A DNA stretch of 64,000 nucleotides, from NCBI GenBank assembly GCA_945883565.1, contig CAMCXO010000013.1:1-64000 (forward strand). The letters are read 5' to 3'. A program made the position numbers and the translations under genes. Position 1 is the stretch's first letter. Every line of letters begins with the position of its first letter. The notes beneath the pieces were generated by a model. It had not been told where the DNA came from. It saw only the letters and a list, made by a program, of their open reading frames with translations, and made no database searches. This document shows positions 19,350 through 27,762 of the stretch, piece by piece. Source of the stretch: Chryseobacterium gleum (GTDB taxonomy: Bacteria; Bacteroidota; Bacteroidia; Flavobacteriales; Schleiferiaceae).

Positions 19350-22163
19350 ATGAGAAAATCATTATGGTTGGCAGCGGCCATCGGATATGGCTCGGCTGCT
19401 TTTGCTCAATCTGCTCTCGAGAATTATGCCTCAGAACGCAGAATTGTTGATGATCAAACTGCACCAACCGTGCGCTTGGCCATGCAACCCGACGATAAAA
19501 TTTTGGTTGACAAGTCATTCAAATCTTTGTCCCAAAATGTCGGAAATACCGAAAACACTGTAATCTGGAGCGAAACCTTCGCCAATGGCATTCCAGCCGG
19601 TTGGGGAAATGGAGGTACTGCTGATGGATTGCCAAATGTGAATGCCCGTTGGGAATACCGTGGTGCAACCGGTGCATTTCCGGCAACTGTTGGTTCACGC
19701 GGCGCTTACGGAAACCCAGCCGTAGTCATTGGCTCGCCTACCGGCGCCAATGGCTTCGTAATTTTTGATTCAGATCGTCTTGACAACAATGGCGTTGCAG
19801 GTAATTTTGGCAACGGTCCTGCTCCTTCTCCTCACGTAGCCAATTTGGTTACCCCAACCATTGACTTAACTGGTCAACCACTGGTTTTCTTGGATTTCTA
19901 TCAATACTACAGACGATTTGCCGGCCCAGGTAATCCTCCAACACAGTCTTTACCTGCTACATATGTTGACTTCTCCACAAATGGCGGCACTTCTTGGGGC
20001 AATACCGTTACCCTCAATAGTGGGGTTGCGGTTAATGGGGCTACAGCCACCAACAACAACCAATACCTGAATGTGAGCGCGGCAATTGGCGGACAAGACA
20101 GTGTTCGCATCCGCTTCCGCTTTGAAGGTGACTACTATTTCTGGATGATTGACGACATTTCATTGGTGGCTCCAAACCAATTTGACGCGCAGTTTGTAAC
20201 CGATGCTGGATTTGCTCCAACCGACTTCCTGGTTGGCCCATTAAACAGCACGGGTGCCAAAATGGGCATCAATACCACCGCGCACGCCAAGCCTTGGTAT
20301 TTTGTAGCCGGCGTAGAAAACCTGGGCACACAATCGCTTACCAATGTTCAGCTTCGTGTAAGCATAATGAAGGATGGCGCCCCTTATACCCAAGTTCAAA
20401 GCCCAACCAATCTACCGCTTGCATCTGGCAGCACTTTAGGCGTGGGCTTCTTAAATACTGTGGCTCAACCTTTCTTGCCTACTGAACCCGGTACCTATAG
20501 TTTTTATTTCGAAATGGTTAGTAATGAGCTTACTTTACATGGAGGCGACACCACCTATTTCTTTGTTACCGATGACTTGTTAAGCTTAGATTTCAACGCT
20601 TTCTGGAACAGCATTGGCACCGATGTATTGGGTCAAAACGGCTCTGGCATGGCTGTTCGTATGGACCTAAATGCAAACGATTATTTATACGGTGTATCAG
20701 TAGGGTTAAGCTCCTTAACCGTTGCAGGAGGAACCATAACACTAGAAATTTACGACAGCGCCGATTTTACAGGCTATGTAACCGGATTTGATGCAAACAA
20801 CCGATTGGCTCAGGTTACCCAACAAATCACATCAGCCCATGTTACTGCAGGCGCCATCAACTTTTTTCTGCCCGAACGCCTGCATATGGGGGCCAATAGA
20901 AGAGCCTTTTACGCGGTTATTTGGTTGAATTCTAACAGTGGTGCAAATTTAATTCGTATTAGAAACGACCAAACCGTAGCCCCGAATGCACCTACAGCAT
21001 TAATGTATCTAACAGCCAATGCAAGGTGGTTTACCGGTTATTCAAACAGCCGCACCTTCGCTTCACCGTGGATACGTTCGATTGTAAACAATGGAGATTG
21101 TTTCGATTTCAACCAAAGCGCTCAACCTGTAGGCCAATATTCGGCTTTTGTTAGCTGGAGCCCTATAAGCGGAACCAACCCTTATAGATTGCAATACCGC
21201 TTAACCGGAAACAGCAACTGGACCAATGCCAGCACCAGCGATACCAGCCGCACCATCATTAACCTGGCACCCGGAACGTATGAATACAGAGTATTCCGCT
21301 TAGGTGTTGCCGATACATCATGTGTTGCAAATTTTGACGTTGATTGCGCTGACAATATTGCTTACAGTTATAATGTGTTCCAAGCGCCTGAATTTGGTAA
21401 GCTGGGCAGCGTTAACGTGTTTAATACCAGTGGAGGCCGTTCACTTTATAACATCAGTTTGGTTGATGCCTTGGGCGATACCACGGCTCAGTTGAACAAG
21501 CGTTCTGCTACCTTCAGAAACCTAGGCCAAGGCAACTACACTATTTATGTATCTGACTTCTATGATTGTGTTTCCGACTCAGTTGGAAATTTCACCATCA
21601 ATGCGCTTGATACTTCTTATGTGCCTTTCTTGATAAGCGCAGTAAACAGCTCTCCAAATGGCTTCCGTCCAATTTGGAATCGTGTAAATCAACCCGGTGT
21701 AATCAATTATCAATTGCGCGTTCGCAATGCCACAGATAACCAGTTGGTTTCTTTGATTAGCGGAATTACCGATACATTCAGACATGTTAACAATTTAACT
21801 CCGGGCAAACTGTACACATTTAATGTTCGTACCCGTTACAATCCCGGTACTGGAGCGGTTAACTCGGCTTACTCAATACCGCGTTCACGTAACCTCGGTG
21901 CTGGTGGAAACAAAACCGAAGGTGATATTCTGATCAACAATGGTTTAATTTTCCCTAACCCAGTGTCTGATAAATTGAACATCGTAATGGATGAGGCGGC
22001 TGAATTTGAACTTACCGATTTGAGCGGTAGAGTGCTGTTCAAAGACGCTTTACTTGAAAGCGGCTCACTGAACATAGATATGACAAACTTGCCGGTAGGC
22101 ACCTATGTTTTGCGCATAAGCCAAAACAACTCAATTCAAAATCAAAAAATTATTAAGCTTTAA
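19350..22163 (+). CDS. T9SS type A sorting domain-containing secreted protein
   Basis: Large secreted or surface protein of unknown function. A signal peptide (about 1-19, ending AFAQ) is followed by a choice-of-anchor J/MAM-like jelly-roll domain (about 70-270, starting near WSETFANGIPAGWG and ending YFWMIDDISLV). Beta-rich domains come next, and a C-terminal third (about 584-937) is homologous to the end of the next gene product. It includes fibronectin III-like segments and ends in a type A sorting domain (about 866-937, IFPNPVSDKLNI to NQKIIKL) that targets it through the type IX secretion system. No catalytic motif was recognised. The next gene lies 134 bp downstream, after a terminator. 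Confidence 0.88.
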   Translation: MRKSLWLAAAIGYGSAAFAQSALENYASERRIVDDQTAPTVRLAMQPDDKILVDKSFKSLSQNVGNTENTVIWSETFANGIPAGWGNGGTADGLPNVNARWEYRGATGAFPATVGSRGAYGNPAVVIGSPTGANGFVIFDSDRLDNNGVAGNFGNGPAPSPHVANLVTPTIDLTGQPLVFLDFYQYYRRFAGPGNPPTQSLPATYVDFSTNGGTSWGNTVTLNSGVAVNGATATNNNQYLNVSAAIGGQDSVRIRFRFEGDYYFWMIDDISLVAPNQFDAQFVTDAGFAPTDFLVGPLNSTGAKMGINTTAHAKPWYFVAGVENLGTQSLTNVQLRVSIMKDGAPYTQVQSPTNLPLASGSTLGVGFLNTVAQPFLPTEPGTYSFYFEMVSNELTLHGGDTTYFFVTDDLLSLDFNAFWNSIGTDVLGQNGSGMAVRMDLNANDYLYGVSVGLSSLTVAGGTITLEIYDSADFTGYVTGFDANNRLAQVTQQITSAHVTAGAINFFLPERLHMGANRRAFYAVIWLNSNSGANLIRIRNDQTVAPNAPTALMYLTANARWFTGYSNSRTFASPWIRSIVNNGDCFDFNQSAQPVGQYSAFVSWSPISGTNPYRLQYRLTGNSNWTNASTSDTSRTIINLAPGTYEYRVFRLGVADTSCVANFDVDCADNIAYSYNVFQAPEFGKLGSVNVFNTSGGRSLYNISLVDALGDTTAQLNKRSATFRNLGQGNYTIYVSDFYDCVSDSVGNFTINALDTSYVPFLISAVNSSPNGFRPIWNRVNQPGVINYQLRVRNATDNQLVSLISGITDTFRHVNNLTPGKLYTFNVRTRYNPGTGAVNSAYSIPRSRNLGAGGNKTEGDILINNGLIFPNPVSDKLNIVMDEAAEFELTDLSGRVLFKDALLESGSLNIDMTNLPVGTYVLRISQNNSIQNQKIIKL

Positions 22164-22184
22164 AAAGTTGATAATTTGATTTTT

Positions 22185-22217
22185 AAAGCCGCCTTGCTCT
22201 CGCAAGGCGGCTTTTTT
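22185..22217 (+). terminator. terminator after first T9SS gene
   Basis: 13-bp stem AAAGCCGCCTTGC (22185-22197) and GCAAGGCGGCTTT (22202-22214), 4-nt loop, then T run. Confidence 0.9.
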
Positions 22218-22297
22218 ATTTACACAGGCTTAACATTTATAAAACCCTGAGGTTTCATGCTAGGCAGAACTTCGTTGCACAACAAAAACCAAAATTT

Positions 22298-25200
22298 ATG
22301 AAGAAGTTTTTCCTTCTCAACGCTTTGGCCTTTTTGTGTTTTGCAGGCAGTCTTAGCGCGCAAACCACTCTTAGTGCAGGCGACATCAGTGTTATTGGCT
22401 ACAGAGCAGACGGCCCCGACGGCTTTGCTTTCGTTACATGGGTAGATTTAGCAGCTGGAACCCAAATCCGTTTTACCGACAATGGTTGGTTTGCTTCCGG
22501 TGCATTTGCCACTACCGAAAATGATATGGGCTGGACCAACTCTACAGGTTCAACCATTGTGGCTGGTACGGTAATAGCCATTAGCTCACCTTCTAGCACC
22601 TCAACCGCCAACATAGGAACCACAACTGGTGGTCTAGACGGCTTGAGCAACTCTGGTGATCAAGTTTTTGCTTATCAAGGCTCACTTGCTACACCAAGTC
22701 TCATTTTTGGTTTGAACATGAATGGCACTGGCTGGACCGCCGACCGCACCAGCTCAAACAACTCAGCTCTTCCATCTGCCTTGGCCTCAGCAAATGTTCA
22801 TATCAACCACGTGGACAATGCCGAATACAATGGCGCACGTTCTTCTAACACTGTAGCTAACCACAAAACAGCTGTTGCCGATGCCAGCAACTGGGCCACA
22901 GATAACGATGGTACCATCATTGTAAACTTAAATGCAACTGCTTTCACCATTGGTGCAGGCGGTGGACCGGTTCTAACTCCAGTAAGCGCTTTTGCCGCTT
23001 CTGCCAATGGCGAAGACGAAATCAGCATTAGCTGGAACAAACCAACAGGTACCAATGGCGTTGATTGGACAGGTGTGATGGTTTTTATGTCTGAATACCC
23101 ATTTAGCAACTTCAGCACCAACAACCCATCTGCTTTATCAGCCGTTGGTAATTTCTCTTTTGGAGGCGGTACTCAAGTAAGTGCCGATGGCAGCAACCCA
23201 GCTTTTTGTGTTTACAACAGCGCTGCTGACGCCAACGGTAATATTGCTGTTGATGGTTTGGTTGAAGGCACTACCTACTACTTGGTGGCCTATTCTTACC
23301 AAGGAACCGTTCTGTCTGCTGAGGTTGCCACCAATGTAACCACAGATGCCGCGCCTGTAACCGGAGGAACAGACCTTATTTTAACCGGTATAATGGACGG
23401 CCCATTAAGTGGCGGAACACCAAAAGTTTTAGAGCTTTATGCCGCTAACAGCATTGCCGATTTATCACAATACAGCTTATATGTTTATTCGAATGGTGGA
23501 ACAACTGGTAACCTTATAGCCAATTTGCCAGCGGTTTCTTTAAATGCCGGCGACTTTTATTATGTAGCATCTGAGGCGCCGAATTTCACAGCCTTCTTTG
23601 GCTTTGCTCCAGATCACCTTGGAAGCGTATTCATCAATGGAGACGATGCTGTTGAATTGCGTCGCAATGGTGTTGGTGTTGATGCCATTGGAACCATTGG
23701 CGTTGATGGAACTGGACTTTGCTGGGACCACTTAGATGGATGGGCTTATCGTGCGAACGGTACTTCTGCATCAACCACTTTTGACTGTGCCGATTGGTTG
23801 TTTAGCGGTATTGATGCTTTAGACAATGCCACTTCTAACGCAACTGCCTCTACACCATTCCCTATTGGAACCTATTCTTCAGCCATTTCTACTGCCGATT
23901 TGGTTATTACCGAAATTATGGCCTCGTCTGCTTTGTCAAACTCAGCGGTTAACGGCGATTGGTTTGAAATTCGCAATAACGGTGCTTCTGCAGTTAATAT
24001 GACCGGATTCTCTTGGGATGATGACAGCAAAATTGCCGGAAACCACACTTTTGGAAACGTTACCCTACAACCAGGCGCTTCTTTAATCATTCTTGATGAA
24101 GACCAAAGCAATGCTGCTGCTTGGTTAAGCGAATGGGGTCAAGCCTCAAACGGTCTTACTGTGGTAGCACGCGATTTAATGGGCTTCTCTGGCTTAGGCA
24201 GTTCAGGTGATGCTTTGTATTTGTGGGATGCAAGCAACAACCTACTTGATTCTATCGTATTCGGTGCTTCTACAAGCGGTCGCAGTTTAGAAATTGCCAA
24301 TGGTGTTGTTTTAGGTAATGCCACTGCCGGTGTAAATGGAGCATATGCTTCATTGGGTGGCGATGTGGCTTCTCCAGGCGATATGACTGCAAACTATCCA
24401 GTTATTAATCTTTATAACATTTCTCAAATCAATGGCATGAATGCCAATGGTGTAGCCGACTCAACCGGGCTTTATTGCAAACTTACCGGTGTGGTATATA
24501 CTCCCGACTTCCGCTCAGGAAATGGTTACAGCTTCCACATCATGGACGCTACAGGTGGTATCAATGTTTTCAAAACGTCTGATGTTGGTAGCTACCAAGT
24601 AACCGAAGGCGATTCAATTCGCGTTGTAGGCAGCTTAACCCAATTCCGTGGTTTGTTCGAAATCCTTCCAGACTCAATTGTGGTTTTGGCTCAAGGACGT
24701 GCCTACGGAGACCCTGAAGTAGTAACCACTATGGGAGAAGGAACAGAAAATATGTTGATTCGCTTTAACAATGTTTCTTTAGTTGATACGGCCCAATGGA
24801 CCAATACCGGAAGCGGATTTAATGTTGATTTCGTTACAGAAAACAACGATACTTTGGTAATGCGTATTCAAAGCAGCACCAATGTTTATGGAACACCCGC
24901 ACCTACCGGTACCTTCAGCGTTATTGGAGTTGGTAGCCAATTTGCATCTTCTTCTTCATCACCTTGGATAGATGGTTACCAATTGTTACCTCGTTATCTA
25001 AACGATTTTGTAGTTTGCAATAGCCATAACTTGGTTTCTAACCCTGGGGTAAGCGGCAATTACAATCAGCGCTTTAATTGGGATACCATAGCAGGCGCCA
25101 CTACGCACCGCTTACAGTACAGAATGGTTGGAAACTCAGTATGGTCTGGTATAAACGAAGCTGGTACTCAGCGCTTAATTCAAAATCTTGCACCTGGAAA

Positions 25201-26107
25201 TTATGAAGCCCGCGTATATGGCGTTGGTGTAGCCGATACTTCATGTGTTGTTAACTTCAGCATTGGCTGTGCAACCGATATTATGTATGCCACCAATGTT
25301 TTCCAGGCTGCTTATTTAGATGCTCTTCCTGCTAGCAGTGCCCGTGTTACTGTTTTCAACCTTACAGGTGGTAAGAGCTTGTATTCTTTCGAATTGGAAA
25401 ACTTAAGCAACAACAACATTCAACGTGTTGACGGACGCAGAAACAACACTTTCAGCTCTTTGACCGGTGCCAATTACGTGTTGAGAGTATACGATGCGTT
25501 CGGTTGTCAGGCCGATTCGGTAACACCCATTACCATTGAAGCACTTGACACTGCTTACATTCCATATTTGATTAGCGCCGTTAACAGCAGCCCTAATGGT
25601 TTCCGTCCTTTGTGGAACCGTCCACGTCAAAATGGAGTACTTATGCCAGGTGTTAGCAGCTATCAGTTGCGCGTAAGAAACGAAACAGACAACCAATTGG
25701 TGAATGTTTTCACTGGTGTAACCGATACATTCTTAAGCGTGAATAACTTAACTCCAGGTAAATTGTACCGCTTTAACGTTCGTAGCCGTTATAACGCTGG
25801 TTTTGGAACGGTTAACTCCGCTTACTCTATCCGTAGAGACCGTTCATTGGGTGCTGGTGGTAACAAAACCGAATTGGCTAACGATGCCGTATTGGTTTAT
25901 CCAAACCCCACCCAGAATGCAGTTTATGTTAACCTTGGTGCAGAAGGCCGAATTGAATTACTTGACTTAAATGGCCGAGTATTAAATATAGCTGTAACAG
26001 CCGGTGAGGAAGTGTCATTCGACCTTTCAAATTTGGCCAATGGCGTTTACAACCTGCGCATTACCAATGCCCAAGGCACTGTTAACCAAAAAGTAGTTAA
26101 GCAGTAA
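22298..26107 (+). CDS. lamin tail domain-containing T9SS type A secreted protein
   Basis: 1269-residue secreted protein. Signal peptide (about 1-21, ending LSAQ); a beta domain with GYRADGPDGFAFVTWVDL; a fibronectin III-like part (about 230-350); two lamin-tail-like domains (about 355-520, and about 528-690 beginning LVITEIMASSALSNSAVNGD); an OB-fold-like domain resembling those beside secreted nucleases (about 705-830, GYSFHIMDATGGINVF); and a C-terminal third (about 905-1269) homologous to the end of the preceding gene product, closed by a type A sorting domain (about 1199-1269, VYPNPTQNAVYVNL). No nuclease catalytic domain was found. Probable role is surface attachment or extracellular binding; this is inference. 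Confidence 0.88.
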   Translation: MKKFFLLNALAFLCFAGSLSAQTTLSAGDISVIGYRADGPDGFAFVTWVDLAAGTQIRFTDNGWFASGAFATTENDMGWTNSTGSTIVAGTVIAISSPSSTSTANIGTTTGGLDGLSNSGDQVFAYQGSLATPSLIFGLNMNGTGWTADRTSSNNSALPSALASANVHINHVDNAEYNGARSSNTVANHKTAVADASNWATDNDGTIIVNLNATAFTIGAGGGPVLTPVSAFAASANGEDEISISWNKPTGTNGVDWTGVMVFMSEYPFSNFSTNNPSALSAVGNFSFGGGTQVSADGSNPAFCVYNSAADANGNIAVDGLVEGTTYYLVAYSYQGTVLSAEVATNVTTDAAPVTGGTDLILTGIMDGPLSGGTPKVLELYAANSIADLSQYSLYVYSNGGTTGNLIANLPAVSLNAGDFYYVASEAPNFTAFFGFAPDHLGSVFINGDDAVELRRNGVGVDAIGTIGVDGTGLCWDHLDGWAYRANGTSASTTFDCADWLFSGIDALDNATSNATASTPFPIGTYSSAISTADLVITEIMASSALSNSAVNGDWFEIRNNGASAVNMTGFSWDDDSKIAGNHTFGNVTLQPGASLIILDEDQSNAAAWLSEWGQASNGLTVVARDLMGFSGLGSSGDALYLWDASNNLLDSIVFGASTSGRSLEIANGVVLGNATAGVNGAYASLGGDVASPGDMTANYPVINLYNISQINGMNANGVADSTGLYCKLTGVVYTPDFRSGNGYSFHIMDATGGINVFKTSDVGSYQVTEGDSIRVVGSLTQFRGLFEILPDSIVVLAQGRAYGDPEVVTTMGEGTENMLIRFNNVSLVDTAQWTNTGSGFNVDFVTENNDTLVMRIQSSTNVYGTPAPTGTFSVIGVGSQFASSSSSPWIDGYQLLPRYLNDFVVCNSHNLVSNPGVSGNYNQRFNWDTIAGATTHRLQYRMVGNSVWSGINEAGTQRLIQNLAPGNYEARVYGVGVADTSCVVNFSIGCATDIMYATNVFQAAYLDALPASSARVTVFNLTGGKSLYSFELENLSNNNIQRVDGRRNNTFSSLTGANYVLRVYDAFGCQADSVTPITIEALDTAYIPYLISAVNSSPNGFRPLWNRPRQNGVLMPGVSSYQLRVRNETDNQLVNVFTGVTDTFLSVNNLTPGKLYRFNVRSRYNAGFGTVNSAYSIRRDRSLGAGGNKTELANDAVLVYPNPTQNAVYVNLGAEGRIELLDLNGRVLNIAVTAGEEVSFDLSNLANGVYNLRITNAQGTVNQKVVKQ

Positions 26108-26132
26108 GTTCATTTCTTTTCTTAAAAGGAGG

Positions 26133-26160
26133 AAGCTGCCCTTAGGGGCAGCTTTTTTTT
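26133..26160 (+). terminator. terminator after second T9SS gene
   Basis: 9-bp stem AAGCTGCCC (26133-26141) and GGGCAGCTT (26146-26154), loop TTAG, then a long T run. Confidence 0.9.
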
Positions 26161-26202
26161 TCTCCATAAAAAGAAGCACATTAAATTGGGCCAAAACTTG
26201 AC

Positions 26203-26568
26203 ATGAAAAGCATTTCTACTATTCTGCTTTTGTTATTGTCTAATACATTCATGACCATTGCTTGGTATGGGCACTTGAAATTCCAAGATTGGAAACCAAT
26301 TGCAAAATGGGGGTGGATTGGCCTAGTACTTATTAGCTGGGGAATTGCGCTATTTGAGTATTTTTTTCAAGTTCCGGCCAACAGAATAGGCTATAAAGGA
26401 AATGGCGGCCCCTTTACTTTAATCCAGTTAAAGGTTATTCAGGAAGTAGTAGCTCTTTTGGTCTTCGTGGTAATGGCCACTGTTTTATTTAAAAATGAGA
26501 GCTTTCAATGGAATCATTTATTGGCATTCTTCTTCCTAATTGCAGCGGTCTACCTGGTTTTCAAATAA
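26203..26568 (+). CDS. DMT family (DUF486) membrane protein
   Basis: Small integral membrane protein with four predicted helices in 121 residues, resembling the DUF486 branch of the drug/metabolite transporter superfamily. Characteristic segments are NTFMTIAWYGHLKF, ISWGIALFEYFFQVPANRIGY and PFTLIQLKVIQEVVALLVF. Such half-size proteins are expected to dimerise. Substrate unknown. Single gene on the plus strand, convergent with the kinase-like gene and separated from it by only 13 bp. Confidence 0.88.
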   Translation: MKSISTILLLLLSNTFMTIAWYGHLKFQDWKPIAKWGWIGLVLISWGIALFEYFFQVPANRIGYKGNGGPFTLIQLKVIQEVVALLVFVVMATVLFKNESFQWNHLLAFFFLIAAVYLVFK

Positions 26569-26581
26569 CCACAGATACAAT

Positions 26582-27649
26582 TTAAGCCTCGCGTTTATAA
26601 GCCGTTTTCCCGAAGTACTTCCGATGTTCGGTTCTTTCTGTTATGTACTTTAAATGCAAACGCAAAACTTTACCCATCGAATCAAAACCATGAAAAGCCT
26701 GTGTTTGATGATATATGTTTAAATCATGGCAAAGACTATCAATTTTCTCTTGTGTTGAAAAAGGGTAAAGACCCATTACATCGAGCATCTTATCTAGCCG
26801 GTTTTTCGCTAATTCGTAACGCTTTTTTATAAGTGTTCTTTCTTCTGTTTCATACTGATTAACCGTTTCGGGGGTTAAATTTTCCATACAAAACTGAACT
26901 ACTTTAAAATTCTCTTTGTAAAACTGTGGCAAATAGTGGTTTTTCCTTCCCTCATAGCTCAATTGATCGAAATCTATTGCCCTAACTCTATACTGTTCCA
27001 TATCGAAATCAGGGGTTACATCTATTACATAATTGTAGGCCCTCATATCGCCCAACAGCATGGCAAAGCACCTTTGGTTGAATTTCACAAACTCTTTAGC
27101 CATCCGGATTCTAGAAAATCCTGGCCGATCCATATGAAATTGTAGAAAAACATCTCCCGGAATACCGGCAATATGTTCTTCTATTAAAGTATGCCCATGA
27201 ACCAAATAATTCATACGGTTTGGACTTAAAATATGCTCTAACTCTAAACCACAAATCCTGGAGGCATCGGCTCTTTTAATATAATAATAGTCGTGATTAT
27301 CGTTGACCATATTTACAACGCGAACCCTAAATGGATTTGAATTGCCAAATAAGCAATGATCTATATGGCTTATGCGCAAATGCCCAATAAATGAACGGTC
27401 TCCATCTGTTTTTAAAAGCGCATAAATCTCTACCAAAGATCTTCGAATCTCATCATCCAAATGAGGCGGATAAATAACTGTCTGCCATAAAGTATCTCGT
27501 CCTTTTTTATCTAATACCGGGATACCTGTATGGTACTCGAGTAAATCTTCATATGCCAATGGCAATGCGCTAAGCCTTTGATAGTATTTTAAATAAGCAA
27601 AGAGCTCTGACGGAATGGGGAAACTTGTTTTTTTGCGTGAAATATCCAC
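26582..27649 (-). CDS. uncharacterised protein with kinase-like motifs
   Basis: I do not recognise a named family. The 355-residue soluble protein has a motif order like protein-kinase or APH-type folds: a Lys in YYYIKRADA (Lys125), a Glu in GLELEHIL (about 136-138), an acidic hinge-like TLIEEHIAGIPGDVF (154-168), a catalytic-loop-like LLGDMRAYNYVID (Asp201, Asn206), and a DFG-like AIDFDQ (Asp226). No signal peptide or membrane segment is present. The N-terminal 100 residues and the C-terminal helical part (about 265-355) have no recognised similarity. It stands alone between convergent and divergent neighbours. Kinase activity, substrate and fold are inference. Confidence 0.6.
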   Translation of the reverse strand: MDISRKKTSFPIPSELFAYLKYYQRLSALPLAYEDLLEYHTGIPVLDKKGRDTLWQTVIYPPHLDDEIRRSLVEIYALLKTDGDRSFIGHLRISHIDHCLFGNSNPFRVRVVNMVNDNHDYYYIKRADASRICGLELEHILSPNRMNYLVHGHTLIEEHIAGIPGDVFLQFHMDRPGFSRIRMAKEFVKFNQRCFAMLLGDMRAYNYVIDVTPDFDMEQYRVRAIDFDQLSYEGRKNHYLPQFYKENFKVVQFCMENLTPETVNQYETEERTLIKKRYELAKNRLDKMLDVMGLYPFSTQEKIDSLCHDLNIYHQTQAFHGFDSMGKVLRLHLKYITERTEHRKYFGKTAYKREA

Positions 27650-27714
27650 AACTTCTATTTGAATTTCATTAAAAGTACATTAAACCCAGGCATTTCAATA
27701 GAAATACAAATAAC

Positions 27715-27745
27715 AAAAAAGCCCCCTTTCCAGGAGGCTCTTCTC
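27715..27745 (-). terminator. terminator after M16 operon
   Basis: On the minus strand, stem AGCCTCC/GGGGGCT (with one G-T pair) is followed by TTTTTTG. It sits just downstream of the second M16 gene. Confidence 0.7.
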
Positions 27746-27762
27746 TTTATAATTTCATTTAC

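Noticed and set aside
22298-26107. Secreted nuclease
   Set aside because: Lamin-tail and OB-like domains often flank such nucleases, but no endonuclease/phosphatase catalytic motif is present.
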